Shown: positions 19,557 to 31,906, counted from the first letter of the stretch. The stretch is 64,000 bases of DNA from Hyaloraphidium curvatum (GCA_025558095.1 JAIVFI010000022.1:124001-188000); one strand, 5' to 3'. Notes: generated by a model not told the origin, from the letters alone. Translations and numbers: made by a program.

Positions 19557-22500
19557 ATGGGCTCCCCGACGGGCGCGGGCCGGGCGCGCGGCCCGGTAGC
19601 GCTGTGCCTGGCGCTGCTCGCCGCTCTCCTTCTCGCGGCGTGGCCGAGGACCGCAGAGGCCATTCCGTACAACCTGCCGGCGGGGTTCACGTGGGACGAT
19701 GTGGCGAAGAACCTCGGGTGCGTGGAGCTGCTGGAAATGGGAGGGCGAAGGGCACCGGAGGGGTGGCGGAGCCCGGGGAGAGGGGGGCCCGATCCTCTGC
19801 TATCGGGGGCCCTCAAACGGCACCATGGGGCCAGTTACTGGCTCTGTGGAGGCACCGGAGCCGCGATGCGGGTCGACCGGGCCCGATGCCCCCATTGGGT
19901 GCTGTTTGGCCGTCTCGAGCCCGTCGCTGACTCCGATCTCCTCCTTCTCCCCACGGCAGCCTGGTCACCGACTTCCTCTTCCTCCCGGACGAACGCATGC
20001 TCGTCTCCACCAAAAATGGCCGCATCCTCGTGGTCAAGGCCAACCTCGTCTCCAACATTGCCGCGGACCTCTCTAAGCTGGTCGGCACGGCCTTCGGCGA
20101 CCGCGGCCTAGTGCGCATGGTGCACCACCCCGACTTTGGCAAGGGCAACGGGAAGGACTTCATCTACATCGCCTACGTGTACGACCCGTCGGCCGCGGAG
20201 GCCGACTTGTGGTTCGGCGGGCTGAAGGCCGACCTTGGGGAGAACCTGGCGGCGCCGGCGGGGCCGAAGATGGACCGGCTGTCGCGGTTCAGGATGGAGG
20301 GCGACACCATCGTCGCCGACAGCGAGGAGATTCTCATCGGCAACTGCCAGTTCAGGCAGGGCCGGTGGTGGGGCGACGACGTGAGTTGCCTCTGGTCCAT
20401 TCGGCCTTCGATGCTGACCTCCCGCTCTGTGCAGTGCTCGCCGATGATCGGCACCACGCACTCCATCAACTGGATGGACTTCGGTCCCGACGGCCAGCTC
20501 TGGGTCTCGGTCGGAGACGGCAACACCTTCGAGGGCGGCTACTGGCTGACCAAGTCGGGAGGCCCCGAGCAGCGGTGGCTTGGCCCCATGGACCCCGACT
20601 TCCTGCCCGGGAAGATTTGGAGGATCGACGAGAACGGCAACGGGCTGCCTGACAACGTGAGCCTTCGATGCGGAGGATTGCATAGCGAGCAGCGTTCTGA
20701 CCATTATTTGCTAGCCGTGGTACAACGGCAACCCGACCGCCGCCCGCTCCCGCGTCTGGGCTCTGGGCATCCGGCAACCGTGGCGCTGCACCTTCGTGCC
20801 CCGGACCAACCCGCCCGAGCTGCTCTGCGGCGTCGTCGGCTGGTACACCTTCGAGTCGCTGCAGCGCATCAAGCGCGCCTCCAACCTCGGCTGGCCGTGC
20901 TACGAGGGCCCCGAGCGCACCCCCGTCCACATCCCCAGCCGCATCAAGCGCGGCATGCCCGCGGACCACGAGCAGCGCATCCCGGACCACCTTGCCGACG
21001 ACGCCGGGTTCGAACGGCACCACCACCACTCAAAGCGCGCCGAGAACCAGGCGACGCCCGACTGGGACCCCAGCGTGTGCGACGGGTACTATGCCGGCGC
21101 CAAGACGGGCTACGTGGGCATCACGGACGAGGTGGCGCAGGCGGACCCGCTCAACGACAACGTGTACGCGTGGCTTCACGAGGGGCAGTCGTCGGCTATC
21201 ATCGGAGGTCCTTTCACACCGTCGTCGTGGGGCCAGCACGCGGACTGCGTGGTCGTTGGCGACTTCGTGCAGAACTCGGTCCGGTGTGTCAAATGGGACT
21301 TTGGTGGGTGCTTCGCGCGCAAGCTTTGGGCGTCGAGTTGACCTACTTTGTCTTCAGCCAACAACCGCCCGGCTGGATGGAACCCGGCCACCGGGTGGAA
21401 GTCGGTCAACGCTCTGGGCCTGCTGGAGGGCAGTGGCGACGTCGTCGGCTTCCGCATCGGCCCCGACGGCAACCTCTGGATCATCGGCCACTGCATCGAC
21501 TGCAACGGTTACGGCGTCCTCCGCCGTCTCATCCCTCCCGGGGGCAACACCTCCTTCCCCTACGGCGTCGACCGCGCGCGCGAGGAGATCGCCGCCGCGC
21601 AGAACGGCGGCGGTTCCACCGGCCTGCCGACCTTCCTCTCGGGCGACCAGTGCTACCCGCAGGACGGTAGCCGCGTCGTGCTCCCCGCGCTGCCCCAGGG
21701 CTGGGACGCCATCATGTACGCGCAGTCCTTCGCCGGCCAGCGCATCTTTGCCCGCAACGGCTACGAGGCCGGCAGGGGCAACTCGTTTGGCCCTGTGGAG
21801 ATCGACTCGTCGGTCGGCGGGCCGGACAAGCTCGACGGCTCGACGCTCTCGGTCTCGGGCATCTGGTTCCCGCGCGGCTTCGGCACCAAGTCCAACAGCG
21901 AGATCCATCTGCGCATCGACGGGTTCTGCTACCGGTTCACCTCGTCGGTCGGCATCGACGACGCCGCCGGCGTTCGCTACATCACGGCCGTGTCGAAGCG
22001 CAAGGCCCTGGGCGAGTTCGTGGTCAAGGCCGACGGGCGTACCGTGCGCAACTACACCGAGATCCCCGCCGGACAGCCGGCGACCGTGGTTGACGTGTCG
22101 GAGCTGCAGGACGTGACGGACCTGGGTCTCTACGGGTGGAGGCCGCAGGGCAACACCATGGCCATGAACACCAGCATCAGCTTCCTGGACTGGGCCGATC
22201 CCAAGCTCTACTGCGGGCCGGACGCTCCGTACATGCCGGTCGTCAGGATCACCTTCCCGACCCGCAAGAACGCCTTCGGCGTGGACGAGAACGTCGTGTT
22301 CGAGGGGTCCGTGTCGGACTACAAGGGCGACCCGCTCCCCGCGAGCTCCTACTCGTGGTACATCAACCTCATCCACTGCCAGGGCGCACGTTGCCACGTA
22401 CGTTGGCTCGAGCCTGCTCGTTCGTGGCCCCGCTGACTCGGTTCCTTCTCCAGACCCACTTCTTCGCCGACTTCAACGGCATCGTCCGCGGCAGCTTCCA

Positions 22501-22776
22501 GACCCTCGCCCACCCCCTCGACAGCCAGGACCAGTACTACTACTACCAGATCCGGCTCGTCGGCACGGACCAATGCGGCCGCCAGGACTGGGACACCGTC
22601 TCGGTCGTGCTGCCGAGCACCTACGGCCCGGCAGGCCTGAACGGACTGTCGATCTGCGGCAGGTCAGTTGGATGGCTGGCTGTCTGGGAGCATTCGCTAA
22701 TCAGCCCCTCTGCAGGATCAACTGCACGTCGACTGACCCGCCGACTGACGAGGACAGGAGAAAGAAGCTCTTTTAG
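19557..22776 (+). CDS. Secreted glucose/sorbosone-dehydrogenase-like beta-propeller with NPCBM domain, seven exons, 900 aa
   Basis: Exons 19557-19717, 19960-20380, 20435-20656, 20715-21303, 21358-22397, 22454-22662 and 22716-22776 sum to 2,703 nt. The first intron is 242 nt, the rest 53-58 nt. A signal peptide ([20 protein letters not shown]) is followed by a propeller with blocks such as [40 protein letters not shown] and [19 protein letters not shown], the pattern of GSDH-type (PQQ glucose/sorbosone dehydrogenase-like) proteins. Residues about 590-700 ([47 protein letters not shown]) fit an NPCBM carbohydrate-binding module, then an Ig-like tail. An extracellular sugar- or wall-directed role is inferred; enzymatic activity is not shown. 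Confidence 0.85.
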
Positions 22777-23109
22777 GTCTCACGATCGAGCTGCTGCACG
22801 CACCCCACGATATCGCTATATCACTCGATTTATGTAGTCTCTCGGACTTGAATTAGGTAGTATATCGCGTTCAGATGAACGACACGGATGGATGGATGTC
22901 TTCTTGCGGGACGGGTCCAATTTGCCACAGTTGGCTTCACTCAGGCGTCTCCCAAGCTCTCCTGGAGTCAGCTCGGGCGTCTCTCGTCGACGCCTCCGAG
23001 TTTGTCTTTGTGCCCACGTTTCCGTCCTACGCGGAGGAGCGGCACTTCCCGCGACACCGGGAGTTGCGAACGCGCAGACGGCGCCACTTCCTCCTTCGAC
23101 GTCGTCAAC
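22777..23109. other. Intergenic stretch
   Basis: 333 bp between two genes on the plus strand. It must contain the terminator of the propeller gene and the promoter of the BVMO gene. AT-rich around 22795-22880, with a short gatggatggatg run at 22889. No gene seen. Confidence 0.5.
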
Positions 23110-25623
23110 ATGGCATCGGAAGACCCGCAGAAAGTGTTCCAGTCCTTCGCACCCTTGAAGAAGAAGGTGAGCGTCTGCTCCGTCCGAGGCCGGGGTGCGG
23201 GAGCCGCGGCGCCGCCGTCGAAGGCAGGGGACGAGCAGCGCCCTCGCCCGGTTCGCCCGGCCGGTTCCAGGTCTCCGGTCTAACGGCACGCATTGGTAGT
23301 ATTTACAAGAGAGGGACAAGCGGCTGCGGAAGGAGGGCAACCAGCAGTTCATCCCGGTTTTCGGCGACCCGAAGTGGAAGCACTTCATCGAAGATGTCTA
23401 CACTCCCCGGACGGAGCGCGCTGCGGTCGAAGCCGACGTGGAGGTCCTCCTTCTAGGTGGAGGGTTTTCCACCCTCATCCACGGGGCCAAGCTCCGCAAG
23501 ATGGGCGTCAAGAACATCAGGATCGTCGAAGAGGCCGGCGGGCTCGGAGGTGGGCCGAGGTCGGCTCTCGGTTTCTGCTGCGCGGGTTGAAATGTCTCCT
23601 GAAAGGCACTTGGTATTGGAACCGCTACCCGATGGCGGCCTGCGACACGGAGTCGTACATCTACCTGCCGCTGCTTGAGGAGATGCAGTTCATGCCAGGC
23701 AAGTCGGGCTTCGCGATCCTGCCAACAATGAGTCTGACACGACCTGAACTGAAGCCGAGAAGTACACCAAGGCGTACGAGATCCTCAAGTACTGCGACAT
23801 GATTGCCAAGAAGTTCGACCTCTACGACGGCGCGCTCTTCTCCACCCACGTCGACAAGCTCGTCTGGGACGACGACAAGGCTGTCTGGAACGTCTACACG
23901 GACCGCGGCGATCACCTGCGGGCCAAGTTCGTCGTTTCCTCCATCGGCCTCTTCCCCCGCGCGAAGCTGCCCGGTGTGGAGGGGATCGAGAAGTTCAAGG
24001 GCCACATGTTCCACACTTCGTGGGTTGCGCTCGTTTTGGCTCGTCTGGAGGCTTCTGATGGTCAGCAGGCGGTGGGATTACGGTTACACGGGCGGTGACC
24101 CTCGCGGCAACCTCGACAAGCTTAACGACAAGGTCGTGGCCTTCATCGGAACTGGAGGTCAGCCTTGCGCTGGTGTGGTTAGCGCCCGCTCTGATCCGAC
24201 TCTTCCAATCAGCCACCGCCATCCAGGCTATTCCGCCGGTGGCCGAGAGCGCGAAGCACCTCTACGTGTTCCAGCGCACTCCCTCGTGCGTCGACGGTTA
24301 GACTACGGTGCAGGCGCTCGCACCAACTTCTGACACACCCTCCAGTCCGGGGTCAGCGGGACACGGACCCGACTTGGTGGAAGGAGTACACGAAGACCCC
24401 GGGTTGGCAGCGGCGCCGGATGGAATCCTTCAACACGCTCACCCAGGGTGGCATGGATGAGGACCTGGTTGGCGATGCGTGGACCTCGACGCTCCAGTTC
24501 ATCATTGCGCTCAAGAAGAAGTACGCCGGCAGCGGCATGAAGAACGGCGACCTGCTGCAGCTAGCGGATTTCCAGAAGATGGAGCAGATCCGGGGCCGGG
24601 TGGACGAGATCGTCAAGGACAAGGCGACCGCCGAGAAGCTCAAGCCCTACTACAACCAGTGAGATCCGCAGTGGACGTCGTTCTTCGTCTGACATACTAA
24701 CGCGATCGCATCAGGTACTGCAAGCGGCCCTGCTTCTCCGATGTCTTCCTGCAGACCTTCAACCGCCCGAACGTCACGCTTGTGGACACGGACGGCAAGG
24801 GCGTCCGCGAGATCTCGGAGCGCGGCATCGTCGTCGACGGCAAGGAGTACGCCGTCGACCTCATCATCTTCGGCACCGGTTCGTCGGTCGCACCACCTTG
24901 CTTGGTATTCTTTCTCACGTCTCGGACCTTCCAGGATTCGAGGTCGGCGTCGGATATCTTCACAATGCTGGCTATAACGTTTTCGGGAGGAACGGCCTTT
25001 CGCTTGCCGAAAAGTGGAAGGAGGGATTGTCGACCCTGCACGGCGCCATGGTCTCTGGCTTCCCAAATTACTTCATGATTCAGAGTGCGCAGAGCGCTTT
25101 GTGAGTGTTTTCTGTCTTCTGCTTTATTTCCCGGACTGACCAGTGGATTTGGCAGCTTGTACAACAACCACGTGAGGCGAAGCACGACGAGCGCCGCAAA
25201 TGTGATCATCACCTGACTTCTGTCCCTTCTCGCAGCACTTCATCGACGAGCTCTCCGACCACGTGACGTACATCATCGGCCAGGCGCGCGAGCGCAAGCT
25301 GCGGGCCGTGGAGCCCTCCAAGGCCGCCGAGGCCGAGTGGGTGGACACCATCATCAAGAACGCGGCGCTGCGCAAGACGTTCTACGAGGAGTGCACGGTA
25401 CGCAGTCGTTGCATCGAAATGCTCTTCATTCGCTGACGGGCACATGTTGTAGCCCGGATACTACAACTTGGAGGGACAAGTCAACGCCAGGGTTGCCCGC
25501 AACCTGCAGTACGGTGCGGGATCGGTCGCATTCTTCGGGCTCCTCTCCGCCTGGCGCAAGAAGGGGAACATGCCGGGGATGGACGTGGAGCCGGAGAAGG
25601 AGGGCGCGCGGGCGTCGCTCTAA
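23110..25623 (+). CDS. Baeyer-Villiger-type flavin monooxygenase 1, twelve exons, 605 aa
   Basis: Exons 23110-23166, 23312-23549, 23606-23698, 23755-24019, 24069-24157, 24213-24296, 24346-24658, 24715-24878, 24935-25100, 25156-25171, 25236-25397 and 25453-25623 sum to 1,818 nt. Intron 3 (23699-23754) is GC-AG, beginning gcaagt. The product has two dinucleotide-binding motifs: an FAD site ([16 protein letters not shown]) and an NADPH site ([15 protein letters not shown]). The BVMO fingerprint [12 protein letters not shown] lies between them, matching FxGxxxHTxxW. These enzymes insert oxygen next to ketones to make esters or lactones. The FAD motif has Thr where the third Gly is usual. An 80-residue N-terminal extension is present. 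Substrate unknown; cytosolic or ER location not determinable. Confidence 0.9.
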
Positions 25624-25860
25624 GGGGACGTCGAGAAATCGTTGGAGGTCGGCGTGGTTGAGAAATTCGTTGTGGTCGTCTTGTTGCAGAAATAGGAATG
25701 TGGTCGTGATTCATTTTCGAGGGGGGCGAAAGCGGCAAAGTGAGTGTAGCAAAGCCTCTACCTCTCAAGGCAAAGCCAGGCATGAAACATCAAATCGATA
25801 TGCGTTCGCCAGTATGCCGCTGTTTCAGCAATTTGCACGACAGGAGTTCTGCGCCCCCGG

Positions 25861-26909
25861 CTACCTCCCCTGCACGCACGTCTGCCTATACCGGTCCCAG
25901 TTTGTCTGGATCAAGTACGGCCTCCCGTTTGCCAGGACGTTGTACTTGTAACTCTTTGATCCGACCTTGCCGTACTTGTACTTTCCAAATTCCCCCAGGC
26001 ACTGCGAGTACGTACGCATGAGATCCCGGCATTCGGCACGAACGTCCCGCCGTCCACCTTGTCCGCGTTTTCGGACCCCTTCCCGTCCTTCCACGCGGGC
26101 TTCTTTATCGTGGACCAGAAAAAGCCGTAGTACGTCCCGTGCGGGTTGGTCGCGGCCTCGGAGATCTCGTGCGCGGTGGTCGAACAGAGCTCGTCGCGCA
26201 CCATCCCGCCCGGTCCCCCTGTGAACACGAGGCCGTGGTAGCCCGGGCAGGCTTGAGGGTGGCCGATGACGGCGTATTTGACGAAGGTGTAGGTGAACCA
26301 GGACGTCCACTGCTGGTAGGCGCTGTGGTAGCCGACCCAGGAGTCGCAGAACGCGCTGTTGTCCGAGGCCAGGTTCGCAGGCTGCGAGTCCGTCCCGTGC
26401 AGTATGACGTACAGCGCGGTGGCGGAGTACCCGTTGGGCGAGTTGGCCTTGATGATCTTCTCGGGCTTGGCCCCGTTCAACCCCTGGCTCCCCGGATCTC
26501 GGAAGACCTTGGCCACGTACGGCACCCCGACGAATTTCTTTGTGTCCGCGTAGACCTTGCTAATCCCCCACCAGGCCGAGTTCCCCAGATCGCCGAGGAA
26601 GCGGAGGACGTAGTCCGAGTCGAGGGCCGAAAAGTGGCCGTACAGGATGACGATGAGGGGCAGCCGCCCTTGGGAATCGCCGCCCATGACCTCGCCGCCG
26701 AAGTAGAGGATGTTTCCGGGGAGGATTTTGTTGGGCACGAGGGAGGCGTTGCCGCCGGGGATGTCCAGGGGCGCCGGTGCCGCGCCGCGGGGCTCGGCGG
26801 CGGCGCCCAAAGGTTCGGGCGCGAGGGCGCCCACGGAGACGGCGGGAGCCGCGGCCGCCCGTGCGCACAGGGCGATGAGGAATAGGAGACAGGTGGGGAG
26901 GGCGCGCAT
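25861..26909 (-). CDS. EXORDIUM / phosphate-induced-protein-1-like secreted protein, 330 aa
   Basis: Exons 26058-26909 and 25861-26001 flank a 56-nt intron; the join restores ENADKCLGEFGKYKYG. The N terminus is a signal peptide (MRALPTCLLFLIALCARAAAA). Diagnostic blocks of the EXORDIUM family are present: LYFGGEVMG near the N terminus, SAWWGISKVY, YVILHGTDS followed by FCDSWVGYHSA, and TTAHEISEAATNPHG with a metalloprotease-like HExxE. The C-terminal YNVLANGRPYL... Cys completes the domain. In plants these are apoplastic proteins linked to growth; fungal members are uncharacterised. Extracellular location is inferred from the signal peptide. Confidence 0.85.
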
Positions 26910-27506
26910 TGCGTGGGGCGGGCCGGGGAAGCGGTGAGGGACGCAGTCGGCCGTTGGCGTGGCTGACGGAGGGGATCTCCCGCCCGGTTCTGCCGCCAGA
27001 ATCAGCATTCGAAACACACAGTGGGGCTGATTCGGCGTCGAACAGTAGCAGGCACGGTTCCCCATAGGCCCAAGGGCACTCAGCAGCGCTCAACATATCG
27101 CGACCTGTCGGGGCCGGTCATTCCCCATGGGACTTTCGAGCAGTGCACCACCTTCAGATGGCCTTGCAGTGCTTCACAGCAACACTAGACTCTGCCCGTT
27201 CTTCGCAGAACAACTTGTGAGGTTCTACATGCTGAGCAACGTCTAACGACCGGTGATTCGTTTACGAGGCGCCCCGGCGTCTTGATCGTGATGGACCATT
27301 AGCTTCCCGTGGTTTGCGACCCCCAATCCGGGAGGGCGCGCGCCTTGCGGAACTCCCGCTCTCGTCTCGTTGGACAGGCGACAGGGGAATCCCATTCGAG
27401 CGATGCCCATACCCAACTGAATCTCGATTCCGACACAGCTAACCCCGTGCGACACAGACGCGAAAGATTCCTCAAACGGCAGCCCGTACGGCAGCCCGAA
27501 TGGCGA
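26910..27506. other. Intergenic stretch, no gene seen
   Basis: About 600 bp between the EXORDIUM-like start and the 3' end of the pterin gene, both on the minus strand. AT content is higher from 27130 to 27470. No convincing coding frame, RNA gene or repeat. Confidence 0.5.
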
Positions 27507-27971
27507 CTACTCGCTCTCGCCGCGGTACGAGACGGTGTTCTTGTCCGTCTCGTCGATCCGCACCTCGTGCAGCGCCCAGTCCTTGCCGCACCCCGCGACG
27601 GCCCCCAGCTCCCCCTCCAGCGCCTCCCACACGTGCACGGCCAGCATCTCCGTCGTGGAGGGCCGCGGCGGCCCGCCGTCGCCCGCGAAGAAGGGCACCT
27701 CGACGTCCAGGTTCCTGTGGTCCAGCTTCCCCAGCACGGCGCCCATGGCGCCCTTCAGGTGCTCGATGGAGAGCACCATGCCCGTTTTGGGGTCGACTGC
27801 GCCGCGGACGGTCACGTGCACGCGGTAGTTGTGGCCGTGGCCATGGGGGCGGTTGCAGCGGCCGTAGGTGAGGGCGTTGTCCTCCGCCGAGAGGTGCGGC
27901 GAGTCGAGACGGTGCGCCGCGGAGATCTGCTCCGTGCGCGTGAGGTAGCAGACGCGGCGGCGCGGTTCCAT
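27507..27971 (-). CDS. PTPS: 6-pyruvoyl-tetrahydropterin synthase, 154 aa
   Basis: Intronless. The start at 27971 gives MEPRRRVCYLTRTEQISAAHRL. The zinc-binding histidines are in SAAHRL and PHGHGHNY, the active-site Cys in YGRCNRPHG, and the catalytic Asp-His in KLDHRNLD. Length and order match the eukaryotic enzyme that converts 7,8-dihydroneopterin triphosphate to 6-pyruvoyl-tetrahydropterin, the middle step of tetrahydrobiopterin synthesis. Cytosolic action is expected. No other BH4 gene is visible nearby. Tetrahydrobiopterin synthesis in fungi is patchy, being known in Mortierella-like lineages. Confidence 0.93.
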   Translation of the reverse strand: MEPRRRVCYLTRTEQISAAHRLDSPHLSAEDNALTYGRCNRPHGHGHNYRVHVTVRGAVDPKTGMVLSIEHLKGAMGAVLGKLDHRNLDVEVPFFAGDGGPPRPSTTEMLAVHVWEALEGELGAVAGCGKDWALHEVRIDETDKNTVSYRGESE

Positions 27972-28736
27972 CGGGGGGGACGGCTGGGAGGCGAACGGGA
28001 ATCGGGACGGCGGCGCAATTGCTTGCTTGTCCGGTCCCTGACCCAGGCTCGGCCCGTCGGCCCGTCTCCGCCTAGGGACCCTGCGCCAACCAATCGGGAT
28101 CCATCTATCAGGTTACGACCGTGTGCTGCTTAGAGGATCGGGGTGGATTCCGATGGGTTTTCCGGACCCTGAGTACCGCGGATGCTTCGAGGGAGCGGGT
28201 TCGGACCGCGAAAGATGGCCGGCACAAAGACGCGGCCAGTCATGTGTAACAATGTGCTTCGACTGCTCTTTTCTGCCGCTTTGGCATTGCTAGCCGGCAA
28301 GGGGGAGCGGTCTGCGAGACGCCTCCACCGGCAGTCGACCAGCCGTGCGGAAGCTGCCACACGCGCGGTCGCGCAGAGGCCCAACCCGTGCCGGGGCCGG
28401 GGACCGACGCGGTGTGCGCGCTGACCAGAAGCCGCGGCACACCCGGGCGCCCGCGGATCCGGGCGGACGGCGCCGCGTCGGGAGCGGAGACGGGAGACCG
28501 CGCGACGGTTTCGCTTCCGAGGATCCGTTTTCCCGGCAGTCGGGCAGCCGACCCTCTTCCGAAATCGGCGGCTGCAATTGCAGATTGTTGAACTCCTCGT
28601 TCGCGGCGGCACGGGGCATTCCTGCGGCCAGGAGCTCTGCCGGACGCGACCCCGCTCTGTGCTGCTGTGTTTCTCTCTGCATTCCCGGCACGCGCTTCGG
28701 CGGCCCGCCTCCAAAACTCTCTGATCGGCGGACGGA
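27972..28736. other. Divergent intergenic region
   Basis: 765 bp between the divergent starts of the pterin and WD40 genes. Long overlapping frames on both strands are GC-driven and lack domain content. Promoters for both genes are expected here; nothing more specific seen. Confidence 0.5.
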
Positions 28737-31700
28737 ATGGCGCTCTCACCGGCGACGGGCCAATCGGCCGGCGAGCTGCGGCCCGCGGCCACGCTGCCCG
28801 ATGCGGCGTCCGACATCACGTCGCTGGCGGCGTTCCCCTCGGGCCCCTTCCTGGCCGCGTCGTCGGCCAGCACAAAGACAAACATCTTCATCGTCGGCAT
28901 CTCCGACGCCGCTTCGTCGCCCCGCACGCTGGCCGCCGCCGACCAGCCGCCCGTGGGCGCCAAGCTCTCCCTGCTCTCGACCGTCTCGCTCCCCCACCCC
29001 GCGCTGCACCTCGCCTTTTCCCCCTCCCCCACCACGGATTTCGGCGCCCACGACCTGCTATCCTCCTCGCTCGCCGGCAAAGTGCTGCACCTCCGCGTGA
29101 CCCCCGGCCGCGGCTCGGCGCGCCCGACCGTCGAATGGCTCCGCGAGATCCCCTGCTTCCCCGCCGCCCAGCCGGCCCCCGCCAAACCCGGCAAGATGGC
29201 CCCCTCCTCGCGCGTGCGCCGCTCGGCGTTCCTCGCCCCCGACCAGGCCTCCCCGCTGTCGTTCGCCGCGATCTCGGGGCCCCTGGTGGCTACGTGGGAC
29301 CTGCACCGCGCCGCAGGCGCCGTCGTCGCCCCGCTGAGCAACCCGGACGACCAGCTCCTCGGCTTGTGCACCGTACCGGCGCACCCGTCGCTGGTCGGCC
29401 TCTCGTCGGCAGAGGGCACCGTCCTGCTGCTGGACCTGCGCGCGCCCGCGGGCGCCGAGCCGGGGCAGCCCGCGTCGGCGGTCGCGTGGCAGCTGGCCGA
29501 GGCGCACGGGCCGCGGAGCGTGCCGGCGCTGGCGTTCGCGTCGAGGGGGCCATACCTCGCGACGGGGGGCGAAGACGGAACGGTCAAGGTGTGGGACGTC
29601 AGGTTCACGTCGGGCGCGGGGTCGTGCGTGGCTTCCTCGGGGAGGGAAGGCGCCGGCGGACGGGTCACCGATGTGGGCTCCACTTGCTGCTCCGCGCTAC
29701 ACTTCCACTGACCGCTCCCGTCCGCAGATCGCATGGTCGGCCTCGCACCCGCACGTCCTCACCTTCTCCTCCCTGGACCGCAGCGTCCGCACCCTCTCCA
29801 TCCTCCCCGCCGGCACCGCTCCCCCGGCGCTTTCTCACACGCGGCAGTCGCTCGTGCCCGACGCCGACGCTGACCTCTCCGACGCGGACGGCGACGCCGA
29901 GGAACCCGCGGCCGAGGGCAAATGGATGGACGACAACGAGGCCGCGTGGTGGAGCTACATCCGCGGCGCGCAGTCCGAGGTTCAGCTTCCCGGAGTGCCG
30001 ATGGGCGGGGCGGCGGCGCAGGGGCTCGCGATGCACGCCGCGGGGCGGGACAGGCTCCCCTCGGCCGGCGCACCGTCGGCGATCGCGACCCATCCCATGT
30101 TCCCGTACGTGTTTGCCGCGGCGGCGACGGGGGAGGTCTACGCTCTGCGAGCCAACCCCGGGCGGCCAAGGATCCCCAGGCCCAGGGAAGGGGAGAAGGA
30201 GGATCCGAGGCTGGCGGCGCTGAGGGCGCATCCAGCCGTGGCGCAGAAGCTGCTCGCCCGGGACGCCGCGGGCGCGGCGGCGGCGACCATGGCGGCGTTT
30301 GCTGGCGGGGCCAAGGCGGATGAGGTTGCGGCGCTGGTGTCGTGTCTGCCTGGGGACGGCAAGGCCGAGCCGTGGCGGCCCGGGGAGAGGGGCGCCGGGG
30401 ATCCGGCGCCCGAGTTTGCTAGCAAGGTCGCCGCGTGGGCGGCCGGACTGGACGCTCCGCCGGCAGCGCTGCCCGCGAGCTTGGCTGCGGGGCTGGCTGC
30501 GATCAGGCTGCGGGCGGAGCTGGAGGACAAGGTGGCGGCGGGAAAGTGGGAGGCGGTGGCGAAGCGCGCGAGGGAGGTGGTGGCGAGCGTCGAGGCCGAG
30601 TTTGCGGAGCCGGGCTGGGAGGTGCCGGTGTGGACGGGGGAGGCGCTCAAGGTGGGCCGTTTGGAGCGATTCGGTCGGCCGCATGCATGCACTGACCAGA
30701 AAGTCTTCCTGTTGGCCCACAGCACCTGGTCTCGCCGGTAATCCAGCACGACCTCCTGCGCGGCGCCTCCCTCGCCGCCCGCCTCGCGCAGATCATCCAC
30801 TCCTCCAGCCTCCCCACCTCCCCCTCGCGCTTCCGCACCCTCGCCCCGCTGCTCCACCTCGCCCTTTACCCCACCGTCTTCGACCCCGTACCCGCGCCGC
30901 CCCCCGGCACGCCAGCCGACCAAGGGCCCGAGACTCCCCGCGCGCACTGGGACGAGAAGCAGGCCGGGCTGCGGCGCAAGGCCGTCGAGGAGCGGCACGG
31001 CGCCGGGGGCATGCGGCCCGAGCTCGCGGAGCTGCTCGGCGTGGGGGAGCTGGCGATGCCGATGCTCAAGCTCGAGATCGCCCTGCTGAAGCTGGTGGCA
31101 AAAGGGCCGGGGAGCTCCACGGGCACGCCGCCGGGGACGCCGCCGTCGGCACAGGGGCAGCCGAGCGGCGACGGGCCCGAGACGGACGCGGAGATCGTTA
31201 GGCTGGTGTGCGGCGGCGTGCACCACCATTCGCCCGTCGGGGAGGGTATGGAGCCCGAAAGAACGGTCAGCTTGACGGCCAACAGGCTTTACCTGGACGC
31301 GATGCTCAGGCTGGGCCGGTGGGAAGGGTACTGGGACCATGCCGTGGATCTTTTGGCGGTTAGCGCTATTCGCACGGCGACTCGAGTCATTTGCTGAAAC
31401 ATCTGCCTTTGCAGACGTACCCGAGCACTCCCCTCCCGCCCCTGCTGCTCTCGCACCTGGCCGCCTCGCTGCCGCGGCTCAAACACCACATCGACGGCCT
31501 CTACTCCCTCGCCTCGACCTCCCTCTCCTCCGCCGTCGCGCTGGCATCCACCGGCACCCGCGAGGAGCTCGGCACCGAGCTCGCCCGCGGCGTCTCGGTG
31601 CTCGCGTCAGGCCTCCGGGAGGTGCTCGCGGTTGCTCGCTCCGTCGGCCGCGGCCCTGCGCCGGGCGGCGGCGAGGCCTTCTTCGGGTACGTGGGCGGCG

Positions 31701-31906
31701 TGCTGACGGGCCTGGTGCAGCAGATGGCGCAGAGCCTGTTCCGTATCATGGAGATGATGGACAGGATCGTCGGGCGCGAGGCGGGCGGGTTCGTGGGGGG
31801 ATCCGCGGCCGAGGTGCTGCGGGCGCTCGGCCAGGGGAGGGTGCCCGGGAAGGTGGGGGAGGAGGCCGAGGCGCTGAGGGCCAAGGTGGCGCAGTACATG
31901 GAGTGA
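28737..31906 (+). CDS. WD40-repeat protein with helical C-terminal half, four exons, 995 aa
   Basis: Exons 28737-29672, 29728-30651, 30723-31358 and 31415-31906 sum to 2,988 nt; introns are 55, 71 and 56 nt and all junctions are phase 0. The N-terminal 400 residues carry WD40-type blades, for example PYLATGGEDGTVKVWDVRF and the following TDIAWSASHPHVLTFSSLD. An acidic stretch (DADADLSDADGDAEE) follows, then long Ala/Leu-rich helices to the C terminus. The beta-propeller plus alpha-solenoid layout is seen in coat, nuclear-pore and tethering proteins, but I cannot name the family. A scaffold role is inferred. Confidence 0.75.

Noticed and set aside
26140-26160. HExxE-like motif in the EXORDIUM-like protein as a metalloprotease site
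   Set aside because: The AHEISEAATNP block is a family signature of EXORDIUM proteins, for which protease activity is not established; I kept the family call only.
28130-29734. 534-residue minus-strand frame opposite the WD40 gene
   Set aside because: Low-complexity Ser/Arg/Gly composition without domains, and it overlaps exon 1 of a well-supported gene on the other strand.
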